From Pogonophryne albipinna (Eukaryota; Chordata; Actinopteri; Perciformes; Artedidraconidae): 64,000 nt of DNA. Positions within the stretch are counted from its first letter, which is position 1. Each line of letters opens with the position of its first letter. The notes beneath the pieces are model-generated. The model saw nothing but the letters and a program-made list of their open reading frames with translations, did not search any database and was not told the DNA's origin. The DNA lies in assembly GCA_028583405.1 (NCBI GenBank), contig CM053246.1:7363605-7427604 (forward strand), in the 5' to 3' direction. Below are positions 35,001 through 42,100 of the stretch, in pieces. A program made the translations under genes and the position numbers.

Positions 35001-36614
35001 TACATTGCAATGAAAGTATTATTTAAATACAGTGAAGATCACAACACAGCCTCAATACAAACAAACATCAAACGCTGAATATTATTGTCATGTCAAAGTG
35101 CTGCGGTGATGACCTGCACTAAAGCAATGCAATCATTATTTTGTATTTGTTTTATATGAATTTTCTGCATTATCCTGCACAATCATCACTAATATCATTC
35201 TGCAGATAGGACCATTCTAGATTATTATATATTTTATTATGATTATTGATGCATTAGAGTGTCATCAAAGCTGCAGCTAGTTGTAATGACTTTGTATACT
35301 GCAGGGTAGCATGTGCATTTACTCCAGGTGTTAACTAAAGTCATATTTAAGAGTTGATTATATTTCACACCATTTATCCAGATCTGCTAAGTAACTAAAG
35401 GTATTAATGAACGTATTGAAGTAAAAGTATACACACGTATGCCTGATCACATTGCTGCTGTAACTAAACAATTTCCTCAATTTAGGATCAATAAAAGTAT
35501 CAATCTAATCAAAACACATGATGTATTATTCTGAAATGGGCCATTATGCATAATAAGTATTTTCACTTTAAGTTTATTTTGATGCCAATACTTTTACTTG
35601 AGTATCATATTGATTCCAGGACTTTAACTTGCAAAAGTATTCCTACACTCTGGTACTTCTACTTTTACTCAAGTACAAGATCTGAGTCCTTTTTCCACCT
35701 CTGATTGTATGTCATGCCAATAAAGCTATTTGAATTTGAATCGAGTTTCCCCTCGGCAGCAGTGTTGACATTTCTGTACAAAGCAGCAAAAAATGAAAAT
35801 ACTTGATGTAAAGTACCTCAAAATTGTACTTAAGTAGTGTAGATAGATACTTTATTTATCCCAAGTTCGGAAATGATTTTGTCACAGCAGCATTTTGACA
35901 GTAAGGATACTTAATGACTTTAAACCACTGGTCGTAACTGTAAAAAGAATTGGAAACACTGTATGTCAATATGGCCATGCTAATAAAGCTATTTGAGTTT
36001 GAATTGAGTTTCCCCTCAATGCATGGCAGCAGTGTTGACATTTCTGTCTGCGAGCAGCAGATGCCACATATAATCTGAAATCACTAGCTCCCCCTTGCCC
36101 TGGTCCTTTGCAATTACGCCAACACAAGGCCTCGTCCCGACACACAGGAGACAAAATGTCGGAATTGCTGAAGTCACATGACTCCTTTGTACTTAGAAAA
36201 CCACCTCACGTACAAATAAAGCAGAGCAAACCTGCTTATCTCATCCAAAAACCACACATTATATCCCCGTGTAACCATAACAATAACCACCGTCACACAA
36301 ACGGTCCGTTTAGAACGGAATTCCGTCGTGTTTCTCCTGAGAAAAAACATCGGCCATTTTGTGTGAAAGCTTGCGCAGAGAAGAAAAAAAAAAGGAGGGA
36401 CGCTTCATTTAAAAAATAATAATAAACCACATAAATTCAACATTTTTTAAATAAATCATACCGATTCCTCTTCTTTCTCCATCCCCGTGGGCATCTGCGG
36501 CACGGCCCGGTTAATGGTGGCATACTCGTGCAGGTCGGGTAAATCCTCGCAGCGGAACACGGGCAGCGGCTTGGTAGCGTCCAGAGCTCGCGCCCGAAAC
36601 GACAATTTACTCAT
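2422..36614 (-). CDS. epc1: epc1, enhancer of polycomb homolog 1 (ten coding exons, 3' part off window)
   Basis: EPC1 is a nuclear scaffold subunit of the NuA4/TIP60 histone acetyltransferase complex; its N-terminal EPcA region holds the catalytic module on the nucleosome (family knowledge). Seen here: ten minus-strand exons at 36462-36614, 25070-25229, 16548-16693, 14784-14990, 9203-9351, 7504-7651, 6697-6861, 4517-4606, 3379-3527 and 2422-2837. They join in phase to 1783 nt, or 594 codons plus 1 nt, and every junction has GT and AG. The reading starts MSKLSFRARALDA and stays colinear with vertebrate EPC1 through the E_Pc_N domain and the KDLNQYDFPSSD and SCRWRHFRPRT blocks. The human protein has about 836 residues, so the glutamine-rich and E_Pc_C parts must lie left of base 1. 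EPC1 is chosen over EPC2 because of itgb1 next door. Teleosts can carry two co-orthologues, and I cannot say which this is. Confidence 0.95.
2925..3177 (+). mobile_element. MITE family A, 5'-truncated copy
   Basis: It is the right-hand 250 bp of the same element (gggttaccttggttggtgat onward) ending ataggtgacct before TTTAA, with one 37-bp unit. It lies between epc1 exons 9 and 10. Confidence 0.7.
3379..3527 (-). CDS. epc1: epc1 coding exon 9 (residues 407-455, part of 456)
   Basis: It reads VRQDRVGSWPW, then RYSLTTLTVPRRCLGMARRR, and ends MGRGGR split over the intron. It corresponds to the TGNWPW and RYCLTTLTVPQRC blocks of human EPC1. The basic MARRRMGRGGR patch probably contributes to DNA or nucleosome contact (inference). 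Confidence 0.94.
3640..4165. repeat. dispersed segment also present at 7740-9020
   Basis: It starts with a retroposon-like tail (acatttcccctctgtgggac then taataaagg) and continues through gtgaaacgagaagaaaatgt, cttgatat and gttaccaagatg. The same order of blocks recurs in the intron between exons 5 and 6. Confidence 0.65.
4305..4505 (+). mobile_element. non-LTR retrotransposon 3' fragment (L2-like)
   Basis: A reading-frame remnant YKSLLKTHLFRSACS, typical of the C-terminal end of fish LINE ORF2, is followed by ggtgctttgaaaggcgcctc and an ATT-rich tail. It lies beside epc1 exon 8. Confidence 0.6.
4517..4606 (-). CDS. epc1: epc1 coding exon 8 (residues 377-406)
   Basis: It is a 30-codon exon, LHSGSSEAEEENDPDGAFAF then RRKAGCQYYA, with a GTAAGT donor. 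The acidic run followed by the FRRKAGCQYYA motif is an EPC signature. Confidence 0.94.
5776..6640 (+). mobile_element. decayed hAT relic with BED-finger remnant
   Basis: The left part has a terminal-like agtgatgttaacgatccg. After a SINE-like insertion (6115-6425), a broken frame reads SIWMHFNKNIGNDKTEYNIC and NNLHRHLKK, a degraded BED zinc finger. The right end is not clear. Confidence 0.45.
6115..6425. repeat. fish SINE-like dispersed repeat
   Basis: It has the blocks ctgcttttaacccatcc, gtgggcagctattgtacag, cgcccggggagcaatggg, gccttgctcaagggcacc and gacttgaaccggcgacc. These are in the order of a very common teleost short repeat. Confidence 0.6.
6697..6861 (-). CDS. epc1: epc1 coding exon 7 (residues 322-376)
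   Basis: It has 55 codons in phase 0: PEKAEVPRQKRKYEKKQK, a basic patch and likely nuclear localisation signal, then a Pro/His-rich linker and VFNAKDLNQYDFPSSDDEP. The last block is nearly identical across vertebrates. The donor is GTACAG. Confidence 0.94.
7504..7651 (-). CDS. epc1: epc1 coding exon 6 (residues 273-321)
   Basis: One base completes an Arg codon, followed by NVMSDYSGEVMAEVLAER and ending MDLKDYKSK at GTGCGG. It aligns with the human YNGEIMSEVMAQR stretch and is less conserved around the proline-rich middle (RPQIIPLVPVTNQY). Confidence 0.93.
7740..9020. repeat. second copy of the 3640-4165 segment, split by a MITE
   Basis: Blocks shared with 3640-4165 run from 7740 to 7853 and from about 8555 to 9020. 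The interruption is the 682-bp element at 7854-8535. Confidence 0.65.
7854..8535. mobile_element. 682-bp MITE with TIR ATGGCGCATTTCCACTGCAG
   Basis: Its ends are ATGGCGCATTTCCACTGCAG and CTGCAGTGGGAATGCACCAT, flanked by TA on both sides. It is non-coding. A second, inverted and shortened copy is at 55074-55738. Confidence 0.75.
9203..9351 (-). CDS. epc1: epc1 coding exon 5 (residues 223-271, part of 272)
   Basis: It reads NRKNDESSYEKMLKLRRDLS and ends LTLEIFEK plus two bases before GTAACG. It is a long, charged, helical, probably coiled segment (SRAVTILEMIKRREKSKREL) conserved in EPC1 and EPC2. Confidence 0.95.
10268..10555 (+). mobile_element. tRNA-derived SINE, full length
   Basis: The head has a B-box-like GGTTCGATCCC in a tRNA-like setting. 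The body has ccttgggcaagatacttaac, and the tail aaagcgctatataagtacag then tccatttaccattta is a hallmark of a widespread teleost SINE. Confidence 0.7.
10738..11146. mobile_element. foldback MITE with about 100-bp inverted arms
   Basis: The left arm (cccagtctcacaaaaaaacg, ggtcgacagggcaaaacgta) and right arm (ctttgccctgtcgaccaacg, tttttgtgagactggg) are inverted copies. About 200 bp of loop lies between them. Confidence 0.7.
11147..11340 (+). mobile_element. non-LTR retrotransposon 3' end
   Basis: The frame SIRDCTDLTSFKKRTKTHLF KLAFSV ends in a stop and is followed by a T-rich tail. It is the usual C-terminus of an L2-like ORF2. Confidence 0.6.
11345..11510 (-). mobile_element. tRNA-derived SINE (Gly/Ala-like head), minus orientation
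   Basis: On the minus strand it has a tRNA-like head (GGCTCAGTGGCATAG, B box near GGTTCAATCCC) and then gtcgttgtgtccctgggca. Related copies lie at 47739, 47941 and 56978. Confidence 0.6.
12467..13291 (-). mobile_element. hAT element, 825 bp, broken BED-finger ORF
   Basis: It is bounded by the perfect 8-bp duplication aacacaat (12459-12466, 13292-13299). Its termini are TAGGGATGCACGATATTGG and CCGATAATTATCATGCACCACTA. The minus strand keeps the end of the frame seen at 23684 (KAYEDACAAKLAANPKPAAK), but its start codon is lost (acgtcg in place of acatgtcg). Confidence 0.88.
13487..13948. mobile_element. MITE with 30-bp terminal inverted repeats
   Basis: It begins ccggtgttccggatcaactg and ends with the inverse, cagttaatccggaacaccgg. 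It is 462 bp, non-coding, and nested in the 12236 element. Confidence 0.65.
14784..14990 (-). CDS. epc1: epc1 coding exon 4 (residues 154-222)
   Basis: It has 69 codons in phase 0 at both ends: AVSLPEAKLLLKEDDELIKE at the start and DPYVAFRRRTEKMQTRK at the end. The DPYVAFRRR block is one of the most conserved parts of EPC proteins. The segment TSRTNCLIPNCKQERRDG differs most from the human form. Confidence 0.95.
15065..16344 (+). mobile_element. MITE family A copy enlarged by an internal 37-bp minisatellite
   Basis: It has the same left half as the 1770 copy, then a tandem array, then the same right end (ataataggtgacct) followed by TTAA at 16345-16348. The left TTAA has decayed to TTGA. It lies in the intron between epc1 exons 3 and 4. 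Confidence 0.75.
15508..16320 (+). repeat. 37-bp minisatellite, about 22 units
   Basis: The unit is ggggacacatgttgatgtag followed by aagagacatgaagaaga. Substitutions are few (a/g in gaagaag, one tatagagga variant). Since 37 is not a multiple of 3 and the minus strand has no stop in any frame of the unit, three overlapping long frames arise. They are not genes. Confidence 0.95.
16548..16693 (-). CDS. epc1: epc1 coding exon 3 (residues 105-153)
   Basis: It reads FSLDAEQPDYDLDSEDDAF and ends LEKGSGQQ at a CAG|GTCGGC donor. The acidic Asp/Glu-rich run followed by a Lys-rich helix is typical of the EPcA region that contacts the acetyltransferase module. A second AG lies 7 nt inside the acceptor, but only the first keeps the frame. 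Confidence 0.94.
16800..16995 (+). mobile_element. LINE 3' tail
   Basis: The sequence gtaaagcactttgaattgcc and aaaggtgccatataaca is the usual end of an L2-type fish LINE. No coding part is kept. Confidence 0.5.
16996..17497. mobile_element. foldback MITE, about 500 bp, long inverted arms
   Basis: The left end is CAGGCTCAGGGCATTTCGTG and the right end CACGAAATGCCGTGAGACTG. Arms of about 140 bp (aaagcaatgtatttctattg against caatagaaatacattgcttt) enclose a loop of about 200 bp. Confidence 0.75.
17520..21116. other. epc1 intron 2 sequence, mostly unassigned
   Basis: Largely non-repetitive AT-rich sequence. Small recognisable parts are a MITE-like piece at about 18815-18925 (ctctgcagaccatttacatg), an (AAT)n run at 19191-19219 and a degraded tagggctgct hAT end near 20521. 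No exon was seen. The unique portion, 17.9-20.5 kb, could hold conserved regulatory DNA. Confidence 0.4.
21722..23400 (-). mobile_element. middle hAT relic with BED-finger frame
   Basis: It has tggggtcgttact-like sequence on the left. To the right, after the inserted element, the minus frame at 23088-23372 reads MAESAITFEGWRYAHYFEFV, then VRCKLCPGQK and NTTSNLNKHLQRTH: a BED finger with CxxC and HxxxxH. The right terminus was not found. Confidence 0.5.
21818..23025 (+). mobile_element. inner hAT, 1208 bp, internally deleted transposase
   Basis: It has the perfect duplication ctatctac (21810-21817, 23026-23033) and termini TAGGGGTGTAACGGTACACG and GTGAACCGTTACACCCCTA. The plus strand keeps an N-terminal BED finger (22133-22354: VWEHFGFAV, CRHCSTKI, NTSNLHTHLKRHH). 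Almost directly after it comes the C-terminal dimerisation motif (22333-22569: SVPSERVFSTAGDFVSA), so the catalytic core is deleted. Confidence 0.9.
23484..24230 (+). mobile_element. inner hAT, 747 bp, with intact 116-codon BED frame
   Basis: It has the perfect duplication gcaataat (23476-23483, 24231-24238) and termini TAGTGGTGCACGATAATTATC and CCAATATCGTGCATCCCTA. The frame 23684-24034 begins MSSVVWDYFKVSELDSS and has a BED-like finger (C-C and NTSNLISHLKHRH) but no catalytic part. It is the sister of 12467-13291. Confidence 0.9.
24885..25050 (+). mobile_element. LINE 3' tail (gttggaggagcctgtgatc family)
   Basis: It ends acaataaaagccttgaatct tgaa. Relatives: 42840-42958, 52715-52909 and 61230-61355 in plus orientation, and 27803-27930 in minus. 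This copy stops 19 bp from the epc1 exon 2 donor. Confidence 0.65.
25070..25229 (-). CDS. epc1: epc1 coding exon 2 (residues 52-104, part of 105)
   Basis: It begins EHHLQRAISAQQVYGEKRD after a ctctctgcag acceptor and ends at HIQ plus one base before GTGAGT. The split proline codon is completed by exon 3. This is E_Pc_N domain sequence. A LINE 3' tail lies 19 bp beyond its donor and a 157-bp MITE lies 75 bp before its acceptor. Confidence 0.95.
25305..25461 (+). mobile_element. MITE family A, internally deleted 157-bp copy
   Basis: It keeps both ends (aggtctcatattatac and ataataggtcccct) with TTGA/TTAA flanks but lacks most of the interior. It lies 75 bp upstream of the epc1 exon 2 acceptor. 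Confidence 0.65.
27579..27729 (-). pseudogene. exon-like block of unknown origin in epc1 intron 1
   Basis: The minus strand shows a long pyrimidine tract and acceptor (ccccgtgtttccgacaacct then cag) at about 27730, then an open frame YNKYTPPPQREIVQSRFVDS, DWDRSDKKKPARKP and QPVWRPSFWDI to a stop. The composition is protein-like, but no partner exon, donor or family is evident. It may be a captured or retroposed exon, or chance. Confidence 0.3.
31094..31485 (+). mobile_element. non-LTR retrotransposon 3' end with aaatg tail
   Basis: The frame TAFRCAALLSWNSLQIKWKL then VPLNVFKARLDA is the ORF2 C-terminus. It is followed by ctcccttgaaaaagagatca, tctcaatgggattta and a short (aaatg)n tail. Confidence 0.65.
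36462..36614 (-). CDS. epc1: epc1 coding exon 1 (residues 1-51, start codon)
   Basis: The exon opens with ATG at 36612-36614, reads MSKLSFRARALDATKPLP and ends PQMPTGMEKEEES, phase 0, at a GTATGA donor. It matches the invariant EPC N-terminus, which fixes the start. The G+C-rich sequence upstream (to about 36960) fits a 5'UTR and promoter. Confidence 0.95.
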
Positions 36615-36965
36615 TTTTTCACAACTCGAGATGCAATATAAACCTATCGGATCTCCTGATATTCACAACGGTACCGAGTGGCGCTTTCATGGATGTTTCT
36701 GTGCGGTTTTCTCTACTCTAACGTTGTAAAGCTTGTATTTAGGGCGTCGCCAACGGAGCCGGGGGAAGGGCCCGGATCTTGGTCGCTCTCTCTCGGACTG
36801 TTTTTTTCCGATGCTCCGCTCCCTACCGTTGGTTCAGTGCGCCATGGACAACATGGCGGACATTTAAAACTCTTTTGCTCTGTTTCGTTCGCAGCGGTCC
36901 AACCCCCAGCGCGCGGACCGACCATTCCCACACGGTCCCGAGCGCTTGCGCGTTGCGGGGGTGGG
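36615..36965 (-). promoter_or_regulatory. epc1: epc1 5' region, CpG-rich, with YY1-type site
   Basis: The 350 bp upstream of the epc1 start is richer in G+C and CpG than its surroundings (for example gcgcgcggaccg and gagcgcttgcgcgttgc). It has no clear TATA box at a sensible distance, which fits a broad housekeeping promoter. AACATGGCGG at 36850-36859 matches the YY1 consensus, which often sits just inside the transcript of such genes. The start site cannot be placed from sequence alone. Confidence 0.55.
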
Positions 36966-37079
36966 GGGAAGGGGGGCAAACTGACTGCTTTACACACACA
37001 CTTATATATTAATGATTGCAATTACCGTTAGGCGGAAATATATATATTGTTTAAAAAAAAAATAGAGAATCTAAATGAA

Positions 37080-37330
37080 CATTAATGAAACATGAGAAAG
37101 GAAAATAAACAAATAAGTAGATCCAATACAATTATACTAAATAAGTAGATAGTAATTAATAAAAAGCCAAAAATACACAAATAAGTATACTTACAATGTA
37201 TACTCCATTTAGTAGATACTAATAATAAGCCAAAAATAAACAAAGTGGATAAAAAAACATTATACAAAATAAGTAGATCCCAATTAATAAAAGCCAAACA
37301 AATTATCAAAGTAATAAATTTATGAATAAA
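37080..37330. repeat. degenerate AT-rich tandem repeat
   Basis: Repeated blocks aataagtagat and aataaaagccaaa occur several times between epc1 and the small gene. No coding content. Confidence 0.5.
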
Positions 37331-37539
37331 AAAAAAAGGCTTGATTTACGTGTGTAAAACAAAAGCAAGTAATGAAAGGCATAACTTTTGCTCCTATTTG
37401 CATACAACACACATATTGACTTTGCAGTAGATATGTAATATTAAACACCACATCGTAGCCACATTTGATTTTCAGTAGTAAATAAAGAGGAATCAAAGCT
37501 TATATATACATTTTTATTCCATTGTATTAATTCTATTTT

Positions 37540-38960
37540 TAGGCATGTTTTTTGTATTTATTAAACCATACTACCATTAGGAATAAAGCAGTACAAAAAA
37601 GCCTCAAACTAAACTTACCTATAACTTTGAATATTTATGTTCTGGTAATTAGTGTTATGCTTTTCAGTAGACCAAAGATCATCCGTCTAAGTTTATTCCT
37701 TTGTGTTCATTTTCGTAATCATGCGTAAATCCTTAATATATTTTTTAAATATGTTTAATAAATACAGTACCCTAACATTCTAGCACTAGAAAAGGTTCAA
37801 ACTTTTTCTACTTTTTAGTAATCATGAGAAATCAAAAGCTTATTTTCGAATTAATTAAGTTTTATTATTTTTGTTTTTTAAATCATGCTTTAGTGATATT
37901 ATTATTTTAAAAAAAAACGTTTAAAATGTGACTAATAGTATAACATTACAGGGTGTCCGCGGGGTCTTAAAAAGTATTACAAGTTGATAAATCAGTATAA
38001 AATAAATATATATAAATAGTCCAAAGAGGTTGTATTCTACAGTCTGCCTGAATGTAATCATTGCGTAGGTGTGTAGTGTGATTCTGTGTAGTTTATTTAT
38101 GGCATCCTGTTGGGTTTGACGTCATCTGAACAGGACATCGCACGCTCACTGCTTGATAGCGCGAAGGTCCGTTTACGCCGGTTGTTAAACAACATCGTTA
38201 TGGGGAAATGCAAGTCTGCGTCCAAATGGTTGGAAGATAAGGAGGAAGGACAATCAATCTGTATATAGTCAATGTGAGGTGAAGTGTGTCGCCAAGGTAA
38301 CCGGTTAAAACTCGAAGGGGCGATGAGGTCTTCAAATGTATGGAAAGGGTCTTAAAAAGGTCTTACATCTGACTTCAGGACACCATGCATTATAATACAG
38401 TTCACACAACTTTCCTACAATTCTGTACAAAAAAGCATCAACTTTTTCCTTTAGTTGAATAAAAAGCGACTATTTGTTATATATAAATGATGATTGTTTT
38501 TATGCTTTTTGTGATTTTACGCCTTTCATTAGACCTTTAAAATCATGAGAAATCAAATGTTATCTGTTCAAATGTGTTCTGTTTTATAACTTCTCGTTTT
38601 AATCATGCTTTAGTTATTGATATAAAAGAATGTTGAAATGTGACCAATAAAAATACCTTTATGAGACAATACTACCCTAAAAGTTCTAGCAGTAAAATAA
38701 GAGCCTCAAGTTAAACCTAGTTTACTAAAATACCACCTTACTCTGAATTATTATTTTATGATAATTGGTTTTATGTATTTTATTATTTAAAATCATGAGA
38801 AATCAAAAGGTCATCCGTCCAAGTTTATTCTGTGTTATAACTTTTCTTTTTAAATCATGCTTTAGTTATTGATACATAACACACGAGTCGACTACCGTGA
38901 CATTCTAGCAGTAAAAAAGCCTCAAACTTCTCCAGTTTACTAATATACTATCTTATTTGA
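37540..38960. repeat. degenerate tandem repeat of about 200-bp units, with an insertion
   Basis: Blocks recur three to four times: gcctcaaac, aatcatgagaaatcaaa, tcatccgtccaagtttattc and taaatcatgctttag. Between about 37955 and 38390 sits an unrelated element whose ends are gggtgtccgcggggtcttaa and ggtcttacatctgacttcag then gacacc. It has a short mggkck-like start (MGKCKSASKWLEDKEEG) as in some fish hAT-related elements. Confidence 0.5.
38824..38829 (-). terminator. possible polyadenylation signal of the small gene
   Basis: AATAAA on the minus strand, 142 nt after the stop codon. The surrounding sequence is a degenerate AT-rich repeat, so a chance match is possible. Confidence 0.35.
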
Positions 38961-38970
38961 TGGTAATGTG

Positions 38971-39176
38971 TTAATGCTTTTGTGTTAAACAAATCCTCAG
39001 CAGGGGTAAGAGTAACAAACTCCACATTATCCACACAAGCCAACGCCTAAAATACCAGAGGAATGACCGGATAACTCGGACCCAGAGAACCTTATCTATC
39101 TCTACAACAGCTTTGGAGGAATGTGTATCCCAGGTAAACCTCTCCATGTTCACCACCTCAACACTGTCGCCCTCTT
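38971..39176 (-). CDS. small gene, terminal coding exon
   Basis: It holds the last 67 codons, the end of the split Glu codon and the stop. The acceptor cctgttgcaccag has only a moderate pyrimidine tract, which is the weakest point of the model. Its four Arg and five Trp within residues 35-56 are unusual for random sequence. Confidence 0.5.
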
Positions 39177-42100
39177 CTGGTGCAACAGGTTAAATATCAG
39201 GGCACCAACATGTGTTTTAAAGCAGACAAAACTGCACACAACATTTCCTGAACGTGTATACCCAAAAGCAGCTATATTATACAGTTTGGGTATTTCCAGC
39301 AAACCCCAATGGATTGGGAGAATTGATATGCCACACAACAAAAGCCAAAGACATCTAGAAGGATAATTCATGCTGTATCAATATTGTAAGAATCATTAGA
39401 ACGTCTTACCTGTTGATGACATTTTGTTTATCCAGGGTCCACCCAGGGGAACGGAGGGTCACTTTTCATTATTAAATCCACTGATGGCATCATGATGACC
39501 TGAAAGCAACAAAAACATTTAGCAAAAGAACGCATTTTGGGACCTTTTCACCATAACACAAAGCTTTAAAGAGGAAGTGACGGCTTTGTTACAGGAAAAG
39601 ATAAGACACGTGGCACTAGGGCTTCCCAATTCATCGTATTTTAAATCGCAATTACGATTTTTTTAGTTGAATTATACTTAAAGTTCAGGGTAATAAACTG
39701 TTAAAAACATACTGTTCAATTTTTTTTCTCCAATAAATTAATGTTTTCAAAGTAAATGGATAATCGTTTTTAATAATCGTGATATCAATTATTGACCCAA
39801 ATAATCGAGATTATGATTTTTGCCATAATCGAGCAGCCCTACGTGGCACTCGACTCGAGTGAAATTATTTAGAGATTTCAACTTTGTTTAGTAGAGTATG
39901 GGGGGAGCAAAGTGGAAACACAAGTCGACCACCTGATTATAATTGCAACGACCACACCTGGCTGTGTTTATAGGTTTCTCACTGAGTGGACTCTTTAGTG
40001 TGGTGAATTAGTATTGAGTTTAGTTGATTATATAATTTTCTCGTGGGAATACCATTTTTCATACTGCAACATGATTGGAGAAGGGATACATAATATGATG
40101 CCAATTAAAAATCAAGTCCTGGATGACAGTGAGGTTGATACACAACAGGCAGGTAGGAAATAATATAGAAATAAAGGGGAATATGATGAAGCAAAGGCCT
40201 TGTAGTAGGGCTGGTAAATTAATCGTATTTTAAATCGCAATTACGATTATGGCTTGCAACGATTACGAAAACAACGTAATCGAAATAAAACGCTAATTTT
40301 TTTATTACTACATTTTTATTTTAAATTATACTTAAAGTTCAGGGTAATCAACTGTTAAAAACATACTGTTCACATTTTCTCCAATAAATTGATGTTTTCA
40401 AAGTAAATGGATAATCGTTTTTAATAATCGTGATATCAATTATTGACCCAAATAATCGAGATTATGATTTTTGCCATAATCGAGCAGCCCTACCCTGTAG
40501 TCGTATTTTAATTGACAATTCACAGTTACGCATAGATTGGTGCAGGAATGAGTCCAATAACTGGAAATGAGTTCTTGGTTCTAGATGCTTGAAATATGGT
40601 TTGGTAAGAACAGGCTAACAAGATTTATTTTGTTCTATGAGATAAAATATGTCAGTAAATACCCCATACCTATACCCCCATAACGTCCGAGGCCTTTCGG
40701 CGTCTTGAAAACGGTGGTTGCTAACAATTGCCTAAATGAGACTGATAAACGTCATAAGGCCGAACTTGAGAAGGCCTTAAGCTTCGAGGAGGTGCCATGT
40801 GGTTAGTTTAAAGCAGGCATCCTCAAAGTCCGGACTCCGGTCCGGGTCCGGACCGAACCACAACTGTCTCCGGACTCTGAGCAAATTATACTTTTCATAT
40901 ATATTATCTGTATTATCTGTGTTATCTGCGAGACATCGCCACAAAACAACGAGTCAAAATTCTCCGCTATGTCCACTGCAAACAGCGCTCTGCATGTACG
41001 ACTGTTCCACTGTCTGTGTGTGTCTGTCAACGCATTGGTCCAATCACGTTGATCTTAATACGTTTGAGGCGTTTTGCTGAACAAAATGGTAATCGCCGCA
41101 TTCAGCTGTAATAGACATGTCAACTTGATGCTCTGCTCACGGATGAGCTGCATAACAAACTGTTAAAATGATGAACTTACGTGTGTAAATACACATTTTT
41201 CTTTGTGGGGGTCTGCCCCCAAAAAACAGTTTTAAGTCCTGAGAAAGTCAAATAAGACGTGTGTAAAACTTCACTGCCCAGCCACAAAAAAGTAACCACT
41301 TTGATTTAACTAGGCCAGTAGATAAGGACTTTCCACTGGATAATAAGTGAAGTATAAAATAATGCATGACTGAAGTGATGGAGACCATGTTTGAAGGCAA
41401 ACAAAAAGAGGAAATAACAGGTCAAATCAAGCAAATCCCCTCTCAGATTCCACAGCAACCAGAAGAACATAAATACTGGCTGGTGATTTGAGTAATCAGC
41501 TTTGTGATGGAATAAAAAATGCACAGTGCATTTCCTTAGCTGTGGGTGAGTCCACTGACACCACTGACAATGCTCAGTTGCTGGTGTTTGTGAGTTTTTA
41601 TGATGAGGCAAAGGGGGAGTTTGTTGAAGATGTGTTGGGCCTGACGAACCTCAGTGGACACACAAGGGGGCAAGACATAAAGCACTAATGCTGAATGAAA
41701 GAGGGTGCAGCTGCCTTTATTCATAACTGCAGCTCTTACACTGCGACTCTGAGGGGTCAAGCACAGACACAATAACAATGAAAACTGCTGCATACAGAGA
41801 CTTTTTGTTTTTGCAACCTCGTGTTAAGAATCTTGTTGCAATTCTTTAAAGGGTTAAATTACCGTAATAAACGGACCTTTGTCTTATTGAAACCTTTTCT
41901 TTGGACCTTTAACATTTGTATTTGAGTAACCCTGGTTTAAAGTATTAGTTTACATTACATTTAGCTGACGCTTTTATCCAAAGCGACTTACAATAAGTGC
42001 GTTCGACCAACAAAATACAAACTTGAAGAAAACAGAATCATAAAGTACATCAGGTTTCAAAGAGCCAAAACATTTCAAGTGCTACTCAACTGGCTTTAGG

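Larger units (their letters stand above)
25470..36455. other. epc1 intron 1, overview
   Basis: An 11-kb intron with scattered repeat pieces: MITE fragments at about 26155-26240, 29290-29512 (ending ggccct before TTAA) and 31570-31665; a LINE tail at 27803-27930; a hAT-like end at 30609; a (TG)n run at 32019-32048; a ggccggccc-type hAT end near 32600; and a common fish hAT-N segment at about 35200-35700. An exon-like block lies at 27579-27729. Otherwise nothing was recognised. Confidence 0.45.

Noticed and set aside
36487..37031. Several frames on both strands around the epc1 start
   Set aside because: CpG-rich promoter and 5'UTR sequence has few stops; no splice or family support.
39160..39180. 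CTCF-like motif ccagaagagggcga at the terminal exon's 5' edge
   Set aside because: Two mismatches to the core consensus; it overlaps the splice acceptor and cannot be judged without ChIP data.
39121..39371. Overlapping plus and minus frames beside the small gene's terminal exon
   Set aside because: No splice sites or known domain; partly antisense to the proposed exon. The spliced three-exon model explains the region better.
41488..41688. ESTDTTDNAQLLVF frame as a ZBED-type host gene
   Set aside because: Short fragment within a hAT bounded by gtttaaag duplications; no catalytic remainder.
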